This document shows, one piece after another, positions 32,008 to 42,741 of a stretch of 64,000 nt of DNA. Each line of letters starts with the position of its first letter. Positions within the stretch are counted from its first letter, which is position 1. The translations under genes and the position numbers were made by a program. The stretch is from Salinicola socius. GTDB lineage: Bacteria; Pseudomonadota; Gammaproteobacteria; Pseudomonadales; Halomonadaceae. Below the pieces are notes generated by a model, which did not search any database, had not been told where the DNA came from, and worked only from the letters and a program-made list of their open reading frames with translations. Location of the stretch: positions 1 through 64,000 of the forward strand of contig NZ_MSDO01000001.1 in NCBI RefSeq assembly GCF_001937195.1, read 5' to 3'.

Positions 32008-35000
32008 TTACTCAGGCTGGCGCCTGGATTGGGCCAGCAAACCGTTGAGACTTGCGGCCTTGGGCTTCACCAGCCAGAAATGGCGGATGAAGTCGGAGAA
32101 ATCCTCGAGAATCGCATGCCCCCGTGGCGAATCCGTCTCTTCCACGTATTCGGTAATCACTTCGCGCAGATGACGACGATAGGCTTCCATCGATTCGGTA
32201 TTGATTCGATGAATTTCCACCAGCTCGTGGTTGTAGCGATCCACGAAACCGCGATCCTCGTCGAGCACGTAGGCGAAGCCGCCGGTCATGCCCGCACCGA
32301 AGTTGATCCCGGTCTTGCCGAGCACGCAGACCAGACCGCCGGTCATGTACTCGCAGCAGTGATCGCCGGCGCCCTCGATCACCGCATGGGTGCCGGAGTT
32401 GCGCACGCCGAAGCGCTCACCGGCCATGCCCGCGGCGAACAGCTTGCCATCGGTGGCGCCGTACAGGCACGTATTGCCGATGATCGCGGTCTCGTGGCTC
32501 AGGAAACGGCTGGCCTTGGGCGGCACGATCACCACCTTGCCACCGTTCATGCCCTTGCCGACATAATCGTTGGCATCGCCTTCCAGATACAGATTCAGCC
32601 CGCGCGCGTTCCACACCCCGAAACTCTGACCTGCGACACCGGTGAAGCGCGCCGTGATCGGAGCGTCCTCGAGGCCCGCTTCGCCGTAGCGCTTGGCGAT
32701 CTCGCCGGAGACCCGTGCCGCTACCGAACGATCGCAGTTGGTGATCTTGAACTCGAACTCGCCCCCGGACTTCGATTCGATCGCCGGCAGCAGCGCGTCG
32801 AACACTTCCTGATTCTTGGCGCCGGGGTCATGGGGCACGTTGCGGCTGACCTGGCAGAACTGCGGCGCGTCCTTGGGCACGAAGTCGTTGGCAAGCAACG
32901 GGCTCAGGTCGAGCTTGCGCTGTGCCGCCGTCTCGCCTTCCAGCATCTCGAGCAGATCGGTGCGCCCGATCAGATCGGTCAGCTGCCGCACGCCCAGCAG
33001 CGCCATCAGTTCCCGCACTTCCTCGGCGATGAAACGGAAGTAGTGCTTGACCATGTCCACCGTGCCGCGGAAGTGCTCGTCGCGCAGCTCCTGATGCTGG
33101 GTGGCGACACCGGTGGCGCAGTTGTTGAGGTGGCAGATCTTCAGATACTTGCAGCCCAGCGCCACCATCGGCGCGGTGCCGAAGCCGAAACTCTCCGCTC
33201 CCAGAATGGCTGCCTTGACCACGTCGAGGCCGGTCTTGAGCCCACCATCGGTCTGCAGCCGGATCTTGTCGCGCAGGCCGTTGATGCGCAGCGCCTGATG
33301 GACCTCCGGCAGCCCCAGCTCCCACGGGCTGCCGGCGTGGCGGATCGAGGTGATTGGGCTCGCCGCGGTGCCGCCGTCGTAGCCGGAGACCGTGATCAGA
33401 TCGGCGTAGGCCTTGGCCACGCCGGTAGCGATGGTGCCGATACCCGGCTCGGATACCAGCTTGACCGACACCTGCGCGCTCGGGTTGACCTGCTTGAGAT
33501 CGAAGATCAGCTGGGCCAGATCCTCGATCGAGTAGATGTCGTGGTGCGGCGGCGGCGAGATCAGCGTCACGCCGGGCACGGCGTAGCGCAGCCGCGCGAT
33601 CATCTCGTTGACCTTGCCGCCCGGCAGCTGACCCCCTTCGCCGGGCTTGGCGCCCTGGGCCACCTTGATCTGCAACACCTCGGCGTTGACCAGATAGGCC
33701 GGCGTCACGCCGAAGCGCCCGGAGGCGATCTGCTTGATCTTCGACGAGCGAATGGTGCCGTAACGGGCCGGATCTTCGCCGCCTTCACCGGAGTTGGAAC
33801 GACCGCCCGTCTCGTTCATCGCCTGGGCCAGCGCCTCGTGCGCCTCGGGCGACAGCGCGCCCAGCGACATCCCGGCGCTGTCGAAACGCAGCAGCAGGCT
33901 CTCGACCGGCTCGATCTCGTCCAGCGGCAACGGTTCGGGGGCCGGCTTGAGCTTCAGCAGATCGCGGATGGTGGCGACCGGGCGCTCGTTGACCAGCCGC
34001 GCGAACGCCTTCCACTTGGCGTAGTCGCCCTGCTGGACCGCCTGCTGCAGCGTCATCACCACATCGGGATTGTAGGCGTGATACTCGTGGCCGTGGACGA
34101 ACTTGACCAGCCCGCCCTGACGCATGGTCTTGCGCGGGATCCAGGCATCGCGTGCGGCCAGTTCCTGCTGCATCTGCAGCTCGCTGAATCCGGTGCCCTC
34201 GATACGCGACATCATGCCTTCGAAGCACATCTGCATGACCTCGGACCCCAGCCCGACGGCTTCGAACAGCTGCGAGCCGCGGTAGGAGGAGATCTGCGAA
34301 ATGCCCATCTTCGACAGGATCTTGTAAAGCCCCTTCTGCATGCCCTTGCGATAGTTCTCGCGGGCATCCGCCGGGTTGCCGACCAGCTCGCCGGTACGGT
34401 GCATGTCCGCCATCACCTGGTAGGCCAGATACGGATAGACCGCGGTGGCACCGACGCCGAAGAACACCGCCATCTGGTGGGCGTCGCGAGCGTAGCCGGT
34501 TTCGACCACGATATTGACCCGCGGACGCAGCGCTAGCCTTGCCAGGTGATGATGCACCGCACCGGTCGCCAGCAGCGCCTGGATCGGCTGCTTGCCTTTT
34601 TCGAGCTCGGCATCCGACAGGACCAGGATCACCTTGCCATCATGGGTGGCCTGCTCGGCCTGCTGGCACAGCGCCACCAGCGCCTGCCGTAGCGAGGTCG
34701 TCTCGGGATCGTACTGCAACGGCAGGGTGATCGAGGCGAATGCCGGATCTTCCTGGGTCACCAGTGCGGTGAACTTGCGCGGCGACAGCACCGGCGTCGT
34801 CAGAATCAGCCGGTGCGCGTGTTCGGGCGTCGCCTCGAAGACGTTCAGCTCGGCCCCGCAGCAGGTCTCAAGCGACATCACGATCGCTTCCCGCAACGGG
34901 TCGATCGGCGGATTGGTGACCTGGGCGAATTTCTGGCGGAAGAAATCGGTGAGCAGACGATTCTGGCGCGACAGCACCGCCATCGGCGTATCGTCGCCCA

Positions 35001-36459
35001 TCGAGCCCACCGCTTCCTGACCACTCTCGGCCAGCGGACGCAGCAGCTGATCGCGCTCCTCGAACGTCACCGAGAACATCTTCTGATAGACGTTGAGTTC
35101 ATCGGTCTCGAACGGCTGGAAGCGCGCCAGCTCGGTCAGTGCGGATTCCAGGTAGTGGGCGTGCTCCTTCAGCCAGCGACGATAGGGATAGGCGGACTTG
35201 AGCCGCTGATCGATGTCGTCGGTGTGGAGCACCTCACCGGTCTGGGTATCGACGGCGAGAATCTGGCCCGGCCCGACGCGCCCCTTGGCCACCACGGATT
35301 CCGGCTGGTAACTCCATACGCCGATCTCGGAAGAGAGCGTGATGTAGCCGTTATCGGTGATCACCCAGCGCGCCGGACGCAGGCCGTTGCGATCGAGCAT
35401 GCACACAGCGTGGCGGCCATCGGTCATCACGATGCCGGCGGGGCCGTCCCAAGCTTCCATGTGCATGGAGTTGTATTCATAGAAGGCGCGCAGATCGCCA
35501 TCCATGGTCTCGACGTTCTGCCACGCCGGCGGCACCATCATCCGCACCGCGTTATAGAGATCCATGCCGCCGGTCAGCAGCACTTCCAGCATGTTGTCCA
35601 TGCTCGACGAGTCGGAGCCGGTGGTGTTGACGATCTCGTCGAGACCCTCGATATCCGGCAGCAGCTCGTTGACGAAGTTGGCCTTGCGCGCATTGGCCCA
35701 ACTGCGGTTGGCCTCGATGGTATTGATCTCGCCGTTGTGCGCCATGAAGCGAAACGGTTGAGCCAGCGGCCAGCGCGGCGCGGTATTGGTCGAGAAACGC
35801 TGATGAAAGACACAGACGGCGGTCTCGAGACGCTCGTCGCCCAGATCCTGATAGAAGGTGGGCAGATCCGCGGGCATCATCAGACCCTTGTAGGAAACCA
35901 CCTTGGACGACAGCGAGCAGACGTAGAACTCTTCTTCCTGACGCAGTTTCTGCTCGGTCAGGCGACGGGCCATGAACAGCTCGACGTTGAAAGCGGCATC
36001 GGACTGGGAGGCGTCGCCTTCGACGAACACCTGACGAATACGCGGCAGGCACTCGAGTGCCATCGGCCCGCAGACGCTGGGGTCCGTGGGCACATCGCGC
36101 CACCCCTTGACGCTCAGCCCCCGCTCGGCCAGCTCGCCTTCCAGCGTTTCCCGAGCGCTCTGCTCGCGGGCGTCGTCATCGGGAAAGAACACCATGCCGA
36201 CCGCGAAGCGCTCGCCCAGCGTCACGCCCAGTTGATCCTGGGCCAGCGCTCGCATGAAGCTCATCGGCATTTTCAGCAACAGGCCACAGCCATCGCCGGT
36301 CTTGCCATCCGCCGCGATTCCGCCACGGTGGGTCATGCAGGTCAGGGATTCGATCGCCGTCTTGAGCAGATCGTGGCTGGCCTGCCCTTCCATATGAGCA
36401 ATCAGGCCGAAACCGCAGTTGTCGCGGAATTCGCCAGGCTGGTGAAGACCTCTCATCAT
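32008..36459 (-). CDS. gltB: Glutamate synthase large subunit
   Basis: The 1483-residue alpha subunit makes two glutamates from glutamine and 2-oxoglutarate. A short propeptide is followed by the N-terminal nucleophile Cys15 in [15 protein letters not shown], which is exposed by processing. Next come the central domain, the FMN-binding synthase domain ([32 protein letters not shown]), the 3Fe-4S cysteines in [15 protein letters not shown] and the C-terminal GXGXG beta-helix. Two ATGs are adjacent at 36459 and 36456; GAGG is better spaced for the first. The promoter lies in the long gap upstream. Confidence 0.97.
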   Translation of the reverse strand: MMRGLHQPGEFRDNCGFGLIAHMEGQASHDLLKTAIESLTCMTHRGGIAADGKTGDGCGLLLKMPMSFMRALAQDQLGVTLGERFAVGMVFFPDDDAREQSARETLEGELAERGLSVKGWRDVPTDPSVCGPMALECLPRIRQVFVEGDASQSDAAFNVELFMARRLTEQKLRQEEEFYVCSLSSKVVSYKGLMMPADLPTFYQDLGDERLETAVCVFHQRFSTNTAPRWPLAQPFRFMAHNGEINTIEANRSWANARKANFVNELLPDIEGLDEIVNTTGSDSSSMDNMLEVLLTGGMDLYNAVRMMVPPAWQNVETMDGDLRAFYEYNSMHMEAWDGPAGIVMTDGRHAVCMLDRNGLRPARWVITDNGYITLSSEIGVWSYQPESVVAKGRVGPGQILAVDTQTGEVLHTDDIDQRLKSAYPYRRWLKEHAHYLESALTELARFQPFETDELNVYQKMFSVTFEERDQLLRPLAESGQEAVGSMGDDTPMAVLSRQNRLLTDFFRQKFAQVTNPPIDPLREAIVMSLETCCGAELNVFEATPEHAHRLILTTPVLSPRKFTALVTQEDPAFASITLPLQYDPETTSLRQALVALCQQAEQATHDGKVILVLSDAELEKGKQPIQALLATGAVHHHLARLALRPRVNIVVETGYARDAHQMAVFFGVGATAVYPYLAYQVMADMHRTGELVGNPADARENYRKGMQKGLYKILSKMGISQISSYRGSQLFEAVGLGSEVMQMCFEGMMSRIEGTGFSELQMQQELAARDAWIPRKTMRQGGLVKFVHGHEYHAYNPDVVMTLQQAVQQGDYAKWKAFARLVNERPVATIRDLLKLKPAPEPLPLDEIEPVESLLLRFDSAGMSLGALSPEAHEALAQAMNETGGRSNSGEGGEDPARYGTIRSSKIKQIASGRFGVTPAYLVNAEVLQIKVAQGAKPGEGGQLPGGKVNEMIARLRYAVPGVTLISPPPHHDIYSIEDLAQLIFDLKQVNPSAQVSVKLVSEPGIGTIATGVAKAYADLITVSGYDGGTAASPITSIRHAGSPWELGLPEVHQALRINGLRDKIRLQTDGGLKTGLDVVKAAILGAESFGFGTAPMVALGCKYLKICHLNNCATGVATQHQELRDEHFRGTVDMVKHYFRFIAEEVRELMALLGVRQLTDLIGRTDLLEMLEGETAAQRKLDLSPLLANDFVPKDAPQFCQVSRNVPHDPGAKNQEVFDALLPAIESKSGGEFEFKITNCDRSVAARVSGEIAKRYGEAGLEDAPITARFTGVAGQSFGVWNARGLNLYLEGDANDYVGKGMNGGKVVIVPPKASRFLSHETAIIGNTCLYGATDGKLFAAGMAGERFGVRNSGTHAVIEGAGDHCCEYMTGGLVCVLGKTGINFGAGMTGGFAYVLDEDRGFVDRYNHELVEIHRINTESMEAYRRHLREVITEYVEETDSPRGHAILEDFSDFIRHFWLVKPKAASLNGLLAQSRRQPE

Positions 36460-36502
36460 GGGCGTGCCTCACAAAGCAGTGTCTGAATACAAGGTATTGC
36501 AT

Positions 36503-36578
36503 TCGGTCTGATAAAAAGAGATTATTACCGGTTTTCTTATTTTTATGACCGAGTAAATCGCGTCAAAATCGGTCTGAT
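36503..36578. promoter_or_regulatory. Repeated TCGGTCTGAT half-sites upstream of gltB
   Basis: The 10-mer TCGGTCTGAT occurs at 36503-36512 and again at 36569-36578, 66 bases apart. The inverse of its first six bases, GACCGA, is at 36547-36552 and forms a dyad with the second copy. They lie 44-119 bases before the gltB start, a normal place for an activator or repressor of glutamate synthase. The binding protein is unknown. Confidence 0.4.
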
Positions 36579-36744
36579 TTTCATCGCGCAACGCTGACAA
36601 TCTTGCCGCTGGCGCTTGTCAAAAGGCCGGACAGAATAGCCAGTTACCCACCCCAGCGCAATTCGAGCGCCGGCGTTTTTCTCCGTAAACACATTTAAAA
36701 TCGAAGACTTAGCGAGATAATCGCCAAAATACACTGTTGGCACA

Positions 36745-36783
36745 AAGGCTTAGACTTTAGGAGTAGACTAAAGTCTAAGCCTT
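36745..36783. repeat. Perfect 16-bp inverted repeat upstream of gltB
   Basis: Arms 36745-36760 and 36768-36783 are perfect inverse copies (AAGGCTTAGACTTTAG and its complement) with a 7-base loop. It could be a terminator for the aroKB transcript, though the T-tract after it is short (CCTTTGTG on the minus strand), or a large operator for gltBD. Confidence 0.65.
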
Positions 36784-37116
36784 CTGCGCGATGGCCAGAT
36801 CGGGGTGAGATCTCGGCGCGATACCCATACCGATACGGCATGGAGCATACCAATTATATCGATAACGCATCGAAAAGACAGACACCGGCATCGGGTTGTC
36901 GACAAAATTTCCTGGCCACGATGAAGCCTTCTGCCGCCACCCATACGCGAAGCCCGACCGACGGGATGGATGCCCGGACGGGCAGACGGCGTGAAAAGAG
37001 GCCCGGAGCTGGCGCCACCCACTGACGCCAGCGGAAATTGGTTAACTGAAGTGACGAGGATCGGTCGGGCTCGCACTGAGGCCGTGCCGGAGAGCAGAAC
37101 CGGCGACGAGGAAGGA

Positions 37117-38229
37117 TCAGGCTCGCGGAAAATCCGTCAACAGCCGGCCGAGCCGATCGGTATCCGTATCATCGCGGATACAGGCGCGCCCCAGCGTTTC
37201 GAGCAGAATCAGTCGCAGACGGCTGTCGACATTCTTCTTGTCGAGGCGCATGCGATCGAGGAAATCATCCGCTGACATGTTTGCCGGCGCCGTCACCGGA
37301 AGATCTGCCGCTTTCAGAATCTCGGCGACGCGTTCGACATCGGCCTCGCTCAGCCAGCCGCGCTCGGCCGAGAGTCGAGTCGCCATCATCATGCCGGCCC
37401 CGACCGCCTCACCGTGAAGCCAGTTGCCGTAGCCCTGATGCGCCTCGATGGCATGGCCGAAGGTGTGACCCAGATTGAGCAACGCCCGCACGCCCTGCTC
37501 GGTCTCGTCTTCCGCGACCACTTCCGCCTTGATCTCGCAACTGCGGCGGATGGCATGGCGAATGGCCGCCCCCTCCAACGCTCGAAGCGCCGCCAGTTCG
37601 CCCTCCAGCCATTCGAGGAAGGAAAGGTCCCAGATCAAGCCGTACTTGATCACTTCCGCCAGCCCCGCCGACAGCTCCCGCGCCGGCAGTGTTCGCAGGG
37701 TGTCGGTATCGACGATCACCGCTCTGGGCTGCCAGAACGCACCGATCATGTTCTTGCCGCGCGGGTGATTGACGCCGGTCTTGCCCCCGACGGAGGAGTC
37801 GACCTGAGCCAGTAGCGTGGTGGGAATCTGAATGAAAGCGACGCCGCGCTGATAACTGGCGGCCGCATAGCCCGTCATGTCACCGATCACCCCGCCCCCG
37901 AGCGCGATCAGCGTACAGCGCCGGTTGAAGCCCGCGGCCAGCAGGGCGTCCCAGATGCGCTCGACCGACGCCAGCGACTTGGTCGCCTCGCCGTCGGGCA
38001 GGATGACTTCCCGAATTTCCAGCTCGGCGCCGGCAAGCGTCTCCTTGAGTGCCGCGAGATAGTGCGGCGCGATCACCTCGTTGGTCACGATCATGACCTG
38101 ACGGCCGGCCAGATAAGGCAGCAGGTGCTCTCGACTCGAAAGGATGCCCGCGCCGACGTGAATCGGATAGCTGCGATCCCCCAGCGAAACGTTCAGCGAT
38201 TCCACGGGAAGCGACGAGACAGAGGACAT
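37117..38229 (-). CDS. aroB: 3-dehydroquinate synthase
   Basis: Second enzyme of the shikimate pathway; it converts DAHP to 3-dehydroquinate with catalytic NAD+ and Zn2+ or Co2+. The 370 residues are close to the 362 of E. coli. Seen are the NAD-binding GGGVIGDMTGYAAASYQRG segment, PTTLLAQVDSSVGGKTGVNHPRGKN, GLAEVIKYGLI, and the metal His residues in NLGHTFGHAIE and LHGEAVGAGM. It lies 52 bases after aroK in the pilMNOPQ-aroKB transcription unit. Confidence 0.97.
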   Translation of the reverse strand: MSSVSSLPVESLNVSLGDRSYPIHVGAGILSSREHLLPYLAGRQVMIVTNEVIAPHYLAALKETLAGAELEIREVILPDGEATKSLASVERIWDALLAAGFNRRCTLIALGGGVIGDMTGYAAASYQRGVAFIQIPTTLLAQVDSSVGGKTGVNHPRGKNMIGAFWQPRAVIVDTDTLRTLPARELSAGLAEVIKYGLIWDLSFLEWLEGELAALRALEGAAIRHAIRRSCEIKAEVVAEDETEQGVRALLNLGHTFGHAIEAHQGYGNWLHGEAVGAGMMMATRLSAERGWLSEADVERVAEILKAADLPVTAPANMSADDFLDRMRLDKKNVDSRLRLILLETLGRACIRDDTDTDRLGRLLTDFPRA

Positions 38230-38281
38230 GGCAGATTACCTTCGATGTGGGCAAGACAGGACCTTCGAGGTGACAACGATC

Positions 38282-38842
38282 TTACCGCTGATGAGAAAGG
38301 GAGGCAGACTCGCCAAGCGGCTCCGCCAGACGCGACACCCGGCGCAGAATATCCCCCACCACGCTTCGGGGACCTCGACGATCCGTACGGACAACGATAT
38401 CCGCAGTGGCACGATAGAGCGGATCGCGGATCGCGAACAGATCGCGCAGCACCTGCTCGGGATTGGCGGTCTGCAGAAGCGGCCGGTTGCGATCCCGCGA
38501 GGTACGTCGAATCTGCTGCTCGACGGTGGTGGCCAGATAGATCACCGTGCCCCGCTCCCGCAGCAGCTGGCGATTGATTTCGCGCATGATCGCGCCGCCA
38601 CCCGTGGCCATGACGATCTCGCTGCACCGAGTCAGCTCGTCGATCATCGCCGTTTCGCGGTCCCGAAAGCCCTGCTCGCCCTCGACATCAAAAATCCATG
38701 GGATATTCGCCCCGCAGCGACCTTCGATTTGATGATCGCTATCCAGGAATTGGCGCTGCAATTCGGCCGCCAGGAGGCGGCCGATTGTACTCTTGCCGGC
38801 CCCCATGGGGCCGACCAGGAAAAGATTGGGAAGCGACCGCAT
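38282..38842 (-). CDS. aroK: Shikimate kinase
   Basis: Phosphorylates shikimate with ATP. The 186-residue P-loop kinase shows Walker [13 protein letters not shown] (about 11-22), the shikimate-binding DSDHQIE (Asp near 35), [10 protein letters not shown] and [10 protein letters not shown]. Its start codon shares one base with the pilQ stop (TGATG), so translation is likely coupled to pilQ. Confidence 0.97.
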   Translation of the reverse strand: MRSLPNLFLVGPMGAGKSTIGRLLAAELQRQFLDSDHQIEGRCGANIPWIFDVEGEQGFRDRETAMIDELTRCSEIVMATGGGAIMREINRQLLRERGTVIYLATTVEQQIRRTSRDRNRPLLQTANPEQVLRDLFAIRDPLYRATADIVVRTDRRGPRSVVGDILRRVSRLAEPLGESASLSHQR

Positions 38843-40929
38843 CAGCGAATGGCCAGTCCGTCCTCGATGATCTTGGGGGTGATGAATATCAGCAATTCTA
38901 CCTTCTCGTTGCTTTCCTGGGTATAGCGGAACAGATTGCCGATCACCGGAATGTCGCCGAGGAACGGCGTCTTGAACAGCGTTCGCAGCTGCTCGGAGGT
39001 CAGAATGCCGCCCAGCACCACGGTTTCACCGTTGTTGACCAGCACCTGAGTCTGAATCTCGTTGGTGTCGATGGCCGGTGCACCGTCGTAGCGGGTGTCG
39101 GAGATATCATCGTTATTGACGCGCAGATCCATGATGATGCGGTCATCGGGGGTAATCTGCGGCGTCACCTCGAGCGACAGCACGGCTTCCTTGAACTCGG
39201 TAGTGGTGGCTCCGCTGGACGACGCCTCCTGATACGGCACCTCCTGTCCCTGCTTGATCACAGCGGTACGCTGGTTGGCGGTAATCACCTTGGGCTGGGA
39301 GATGGTTTGGCTCTTGCCCTCGCTCTCCAGCGCCCGGAGCTCCAGGTCGATCAGAATGTCGCCGGAAAGATAGCCGAAGCTGAACGCGCTGGCGGGGTTG
39401 GTCGCATTGCCCAGATCGACCGCCAGACCGCCGCCATAGGAGGCAGGATCGTCCGACGTCGTGGGCACCGTCGAGGCATCGCCGTCTGCCGCGCCGCCAA
39501 GATCGAAGTGGCGCCCGCCATTGGCCGACATGCCCCAGTTGACCCCGAGCTCGCGGGTCGCGCTGTCTCGGGCGATCACGATCCGCGCTTCGATCTGAAC
39601 CTGACGCACGGGGACGTCGAGATGATCGATGGTGCGCCGGATGGCATCGAGCTGGTCGCGCGTGTCCTGGAGAATCAGCGTGTTGGTACGCGGATCGACG
39701 GTGACGCGACCGCGCGCCGACATCATGCCGACGCCCTCCCCCCCCTGCAGCAGCGTGGCCAGGGACTCGGCCTTGGCGTAACGAATCTGCAGAAATTCCG
39801 TGGTCAACGGCGCCAGCTGCGCCGACTGCTCGCGCGTTTCCAGCGTCTGGCGCTGCAGGCTGGCCAGCTCGCCGGTCGGCGCCACCATCATCACGTTACC
39901 TTCCCGGCGGGCCGACAGACCATGGTTGCGCAATACCAGATCGAGCGCCTGGTCCCACGGCACGTCGGTCAGATTGAGGGTCACGTTGCCCTGCACACCG
40001 TCGCTGGCGACCACGTTGAGCCCCGACTCCTCGGCGATGATCGACAGCACGTCCCGTACTGGAATGTCCTGAAAATCGAGGGTGATGCGGTGACCGGTAT
40101 ACTCGGGTCGATTCTCGGCCTGGGGGCGTTCGACACTACCCGCGGGCGCCAGCTCTATCGTCAAACGGCGGCCGTTCTGGGTCACCAACGGCTCCACCGC
40201 CTCGGAGGCTACGATGTCGAAGACGATGCCATCGGCGCTGCGACGCGGCACGATACGCGACACACGGGTGCCGAAATCGCTGACGTCGAGCGTCTGGTAC
40301 TGCTCGTCAGGCAAGCGGGTGCCGGGGAGCGAGACCGAAACCTGGCGTCCCTGCCCCGACACCTCGGCGGCGATACCGGCACGATCGAGCACGAGCTCCA
40401 GTTGTCCGGCACCATCCGCGCCGCGTCGAAAGTCGATCGAGGTCACCTCGGGTGGCGTCGACACCGCCGCCATCCCGGACTCGCCAGCAGGCGCGCTCGC
40501 GACGGCCGAATCGGTCGCGGCCGACCCAGCGGCCTTGTCGCCGAAATGAACCACGACCTTGCCGTCGAGACGCTCCAATCGGTAGTCGGCAGGCGATGCC
40601 AGCTCGAACACCAGCCGGGTACGTGTCCCCGCTCCCAGCACTCTGACCGAATCGACGCCGGCACTGCCGATGGCGAAGCTCGACTGCGACAGGCCGCTCT
40701 GGGCCTGCAGCAGATCCAGCGCCAGCCGCGGGGGTGCATCGGTGCGATAACCGCGAATGTCCGGCACGCCGCCGACGAAATCGAGACCGACGTCCAGGCG
40801 GCCAGCACCCCGGTCGGTGAAGGTCATCGCCGTCAGCGTCGTCACTGCCGGTGCCGCCCAGGCGGCGAACGCCAGCGCCCACAAGGTCAGTGCTGCTGCG
40901 CATGCGACCAAGCACCGTCGAGAAGTCAT
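38842..40929 (-). CDS. pilQ: Type IV pilus secretin PilQ
   Basis: Outer-membrane secretin through which the type IV pilus exits. The 695-residue precursor has a signal peptide (about 1-26), two AMIN peptidoglycan-binding domains in the first 260 residues, an STN/N0 domain (about 290-360, [26 protein letters not shown]), an N1 repeat and the C-terminal secretin pore (about 430-690) with [23 protein letters not shown] and [11 protein letters not shown]. The ATG at 40929 is chosen because the signal peptide begins there. It lies 11 bases after pilP. Confidence 0.96.
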   Translation of the reverse strand: MTSRRCLVACAAALTLWALAFAAWAAPAVTTLTAMTFTDRGAGRLDVGLDFVGGVPDIRGYRTDAPPRLALDLLQAQSGLSQSSFAIGSAGVDSVRVLGAGTRTRLVFELASPADYRLERLDGKVVVHFGDKAAGSAATDSAVASAPAGESGMAAVSTPPEVTSIDFRRGADGAGQLELVLDRAGIAAEVSGQGRQVSVSLPGTRLPDEQYQTLDVSDFGTRVSRIVPRRSADGIVFDIVASEAVEPLVTQNGRRLTIELAPAGSVERPQAENRPEYTGHRITLDFQDIPVRDVLSIIAEESGLNVVASDGVQGNVTLNLTDVPWDQALDLVLRNHGLSARREGNVMMVAPTGELASLQRQTLETREQSAQLAPLTTEFLQIRYAKAESLATLLQGGEGVGMMSARGRVTVDPRTNTLILQDTRDQLDAIRRTIDHLDVPVRQVQIEARIVIARDSATRELGVNWGMSANGGRHFDLGGAADGDASTVPTTSDDPASYGGGLAVDLGNATNPASAFSFGYLSGDILIDLELRALESEGKSQTISQPKVITANQRTAVIKQGQEVPYQEASSSGATTTEFKEAVLSLEVTPQITPDDRIIMDLRVNNDDISDTRYDGAPAIDTNEIQTQVLVNNGETVVLGGILTSEQLRTLFKTPFLGDIPVIGNLFRYTQESNEKVELLIFITPKIIEDGLAIR

Positions 40930-40940
40930 AGTATCCCCTG

Positions 40941-41492
40941 CTACCGTTGCCGCCGGCTGCCACCGTCGGATTCTTGTTCTGCCATGTCCAGGCGCTGGAG
41001 ACGCTCGCTCCAACCCCCTTCGGGAGTGCGGACGGTCTCTACCAGCACCAACCCTCGCGGCTCGACGCTGATGATCCGGCCATAATCCCGGCCCAGATAA
41101 TCGCCCTTGAAGAGGCGATGGATGGCGCCATCCGGCGCGGAGACCAGCCCCGACAGGGTGTTCCCCACCGTCAACGTGCCCACCAGGCTCAGACTGTCCA
41201 GCTCAAAGGCTTCCAGTGGCTGACGTGGACGCTCGGCATCCGGCAGTGGCGTGACATCGGCAGGCTTGACCTCTTCAATCGCTTCAGCCACGAAGGGACT
41301 CCGGCGATACGCCTGGTCGTAGCTGGCGGTGGCGTACCGAGGCATCTCCGGTAGCGCCGCAATCTGTCCCTGGGGCTTGTGACGCAGGGTGTCCAGGTGC
41401 GCCTGCAGCGCTCCCAGGTTGGCGTCTTCGCAGCCGGCGAGCAGGGCGCCGATGACCAGCCACCCGACGAGGAGAATGCGGCTCGACTTCAC
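40941..41492 (-). CDS. pilP: Type IV pilus lipoprotein PilP
   Basis: A 183-residue inner-membrane lipoprotein (lipobox LAGC, Cys21) that binds PilNO and the PilQ secretin. The beta-domain in the C-terminal half contains LVGTLTVGNTLSGLVSAPDGAIHRLFKGDYLGRDYGRI, typical for PilP. It overlaps pilO by 4 bases. Confidence 0.95.
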   Translation of the reverse strand: MKSSRILLVGWLVIGALLAGCEDANLGALQAHLDTLRHKPQGQIAALPEMPRYATASYDQAYRRSPFVAEAIEEVKPADVTPLPDAERPRQPLEAFELDSLSLVGTLTVGNTLSGLVSAPDGAIHRLFKGDYLGRDYGRIISVEPRGLVLVETVRTPEGGWSERLQRLDMAEQESDGGSRRQR

Positions 41493-42175
41493 GATTTCCC
41501 TCTCCGCTTCTGTGAATCGACAGCCGGATCGCGATCCTCTCGATAGCGGTAGGTCTTCGCCAGCATCGCCAGCTTGAGATGGTCACCCACCGGCATCAGC
41601 GTGAAATCGTGAAGCGTGACGATCCTCGGCATCGCGGCGACGCGGGCCAGAAAAGCCGATATCTGATGAAAGTCGCCGCGCACCTGAATATCGAAGGGCT
41701 GTTCGATGTAGAACTCCTGCTCCACTGCAGGGCGCAGCGTGATGCTATCGATGTCGAGCTGTTGCTCGCGTGCCGCGTCGCTGATGGCGTCCAGCAACGC
41801 GGGCACTTCCGCGTCGCTTGGCAACATCTCGAGAACGCTCTGCATGCGAGCCTGGAGTTCGCCCATCTGGCGCTCCATCGCCGGCAGATTGACCGCCTGA
41901 TAGGAGAGCGTCTCGAAGCGCTGCAACGCCTGCTGCTCCTGCGTGATCAGTCGCTGATGCATTTCCCGCGGCGTCGAGGCCAGCAACCACTGGGTGACCC
42001 ACATCGATCCCAGCAGCACGCTCAGTGCAATCAATCCCTGGAGCGTAACGGGCCAGGTGCCGGCTTCCTTGACGTCGAGTTCGCGCCACTGCAACTCGCG
42101 CAGCTGGCGCCACTGATCTGCGCACGCGCCCCGCCAATCGCTCAGCCATGATCTGTTCGACGCCGGACGCTTCAT
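41489..42175 (-). CDS. pilO: Type IV pilus alignment protein PilO
   Basis: A 228-residue bitopic inner-membrane protein. After a cytoplasmic N-terminus, one membrane segment (about 45-65) leads to a coiled coil (70-120) and a ferredoxin-like periplasmic domain with FYIEQPFDIQVRGDFHQISAFLARVAAMPRIVTLHDF. It forms a heterodimer with PilN. It overlaps both pilN and pilP by 4 bases. Confidence 0.95.
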   Translation of the reverse strand: MKRPASNRSWLSDWRGACADQWRQLRELQWRELDVKEAGTWPVTLQGLIALSVLLGSMWVTQWLLASTPREMHQRLITQEQQALQRFETLSYQAVNLPAMERQMGELQARMQSVLEMLPSDAEVPALLDAISDAAREQQLDIDSITLRPAVEQEFYIEQPFDIQVRGDFHQISAFLARVAAMPRIVTLHDFTLMPVGDHLKLAMLAKTYRYREDRDPAVDSQKRRGKS

Positions 42176-42741
42176 GAACCCGCCTCCGGTTCGATATCGT
42201 CGATGGCGTGCTCATCGACACTCATGTGAAAGCGCTTGGCCGACACCGCGCCCTCGTCGGACTGCACGTCCGACAGCAATGGGATGTCGAACGCGGCGCT
42301 GTTGTCGAGCGCCCTCATCTGGTCGGATACCTGGCGATTCGAGGCCGCGACGCCACTCAGCTCGAGCCTGCTGCCCTTGCGGCGCAATTCGGTGTAGTGG
42401 ACGCCGTCGACCACAGTGGCCGTCAACTGATCGAGAACGCGGATGGTCAGGGGCCTGCTCGACTGCAGCTCGCTGATCACCTCGATCTGTTTCAGCATGC
42501 GTTCGCGCAGCTGGCGGAAATCGCGCATCACCTGGATATCACGCGTGAGCGCGTCGGTATCGCGCTGAATCAATGCCAGCCGGGCCTGCCCCGCTCGCAC
42601 CATGGATTCCTCGTACTGTGCGATGCAAAAACCCACCACCAACCCGAGCAGCAGCGTCAGCAGCAGCCCTTGCTTGAATCGCCGAGTCCGGCGCAGACGG
42701 TGTCGCTCCCGCCACGGCAGCAGGTTGATTTCGATCGTCAT
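42172..42741 (-). CDS. pilN: Type IV pilus alignment protein PilN
   Basis: A 189-residue bitopic inner-membrane protein. The conserved N-terminus MTIEINLLPWRE binds PilM on the cytoplasmic side, a membrane helix spans about 21-40, and a coiled coil plus ferredoxin-like domain follow. It overlaps pilM and pilO by 4 bases on each side (ATGA), indicating tight coupling of the alignment complex genes. Confidence 0.95.
   Translation of the reverse strand: MTIEINLLPWRERHRLRRTRRFKQGLLLTLLLGLVVGFCIAQYEESMVRAGQARLALIQRDTDALTRDIQVMRDFRQLRERMLKQIEVISELQSSRPLTIRVLDQLTATVVDGVHYTELRRKGSRLELSGVAASNRQVSDQMRALDNSAAFDIPLLSDVQSDEGAVSAKRFHMSVDEHAIDDIEPEAGS

Larger units (their letters stand above)
36460..37116. 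other. 657-base gene-free gap between aroB and gltB
   Basis: No convincing gene is present on either strand. The part near gltB (36480-36760) is more AT-rich than the flanks and should hold the gltBD promoter. It contains the half-site repeats at 36503-36574 and the long inverted repeat at 36745-36783. The part near aroB (36790-37116) has only short spurious frames. In Pseudomonas a SPOR-domain (DamX-like) gene lies between aroB and gltB; I see no trace of one here. Confidence 0.6.

Noticed and set aside
32029-34536. 835-codon open frame on the plus strand opposite gltB
   Set aside because: It is entirely antisense to gltB, which has full motifs; long shadow frames are common in GC-rich DNA.
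36840-37275. Short plus-strand frames in the aroB-gltB gap
   Set aside because: No Shine-Dalgarno, composition unlike protein, and one runs into aroB in antisense.
38698-41085. 795-codon plus-strand frame opposite pilQ and aroK
   Set aside because: Antisense to well-supported genes, with His/Arg/Gly-rich composition and no domain.
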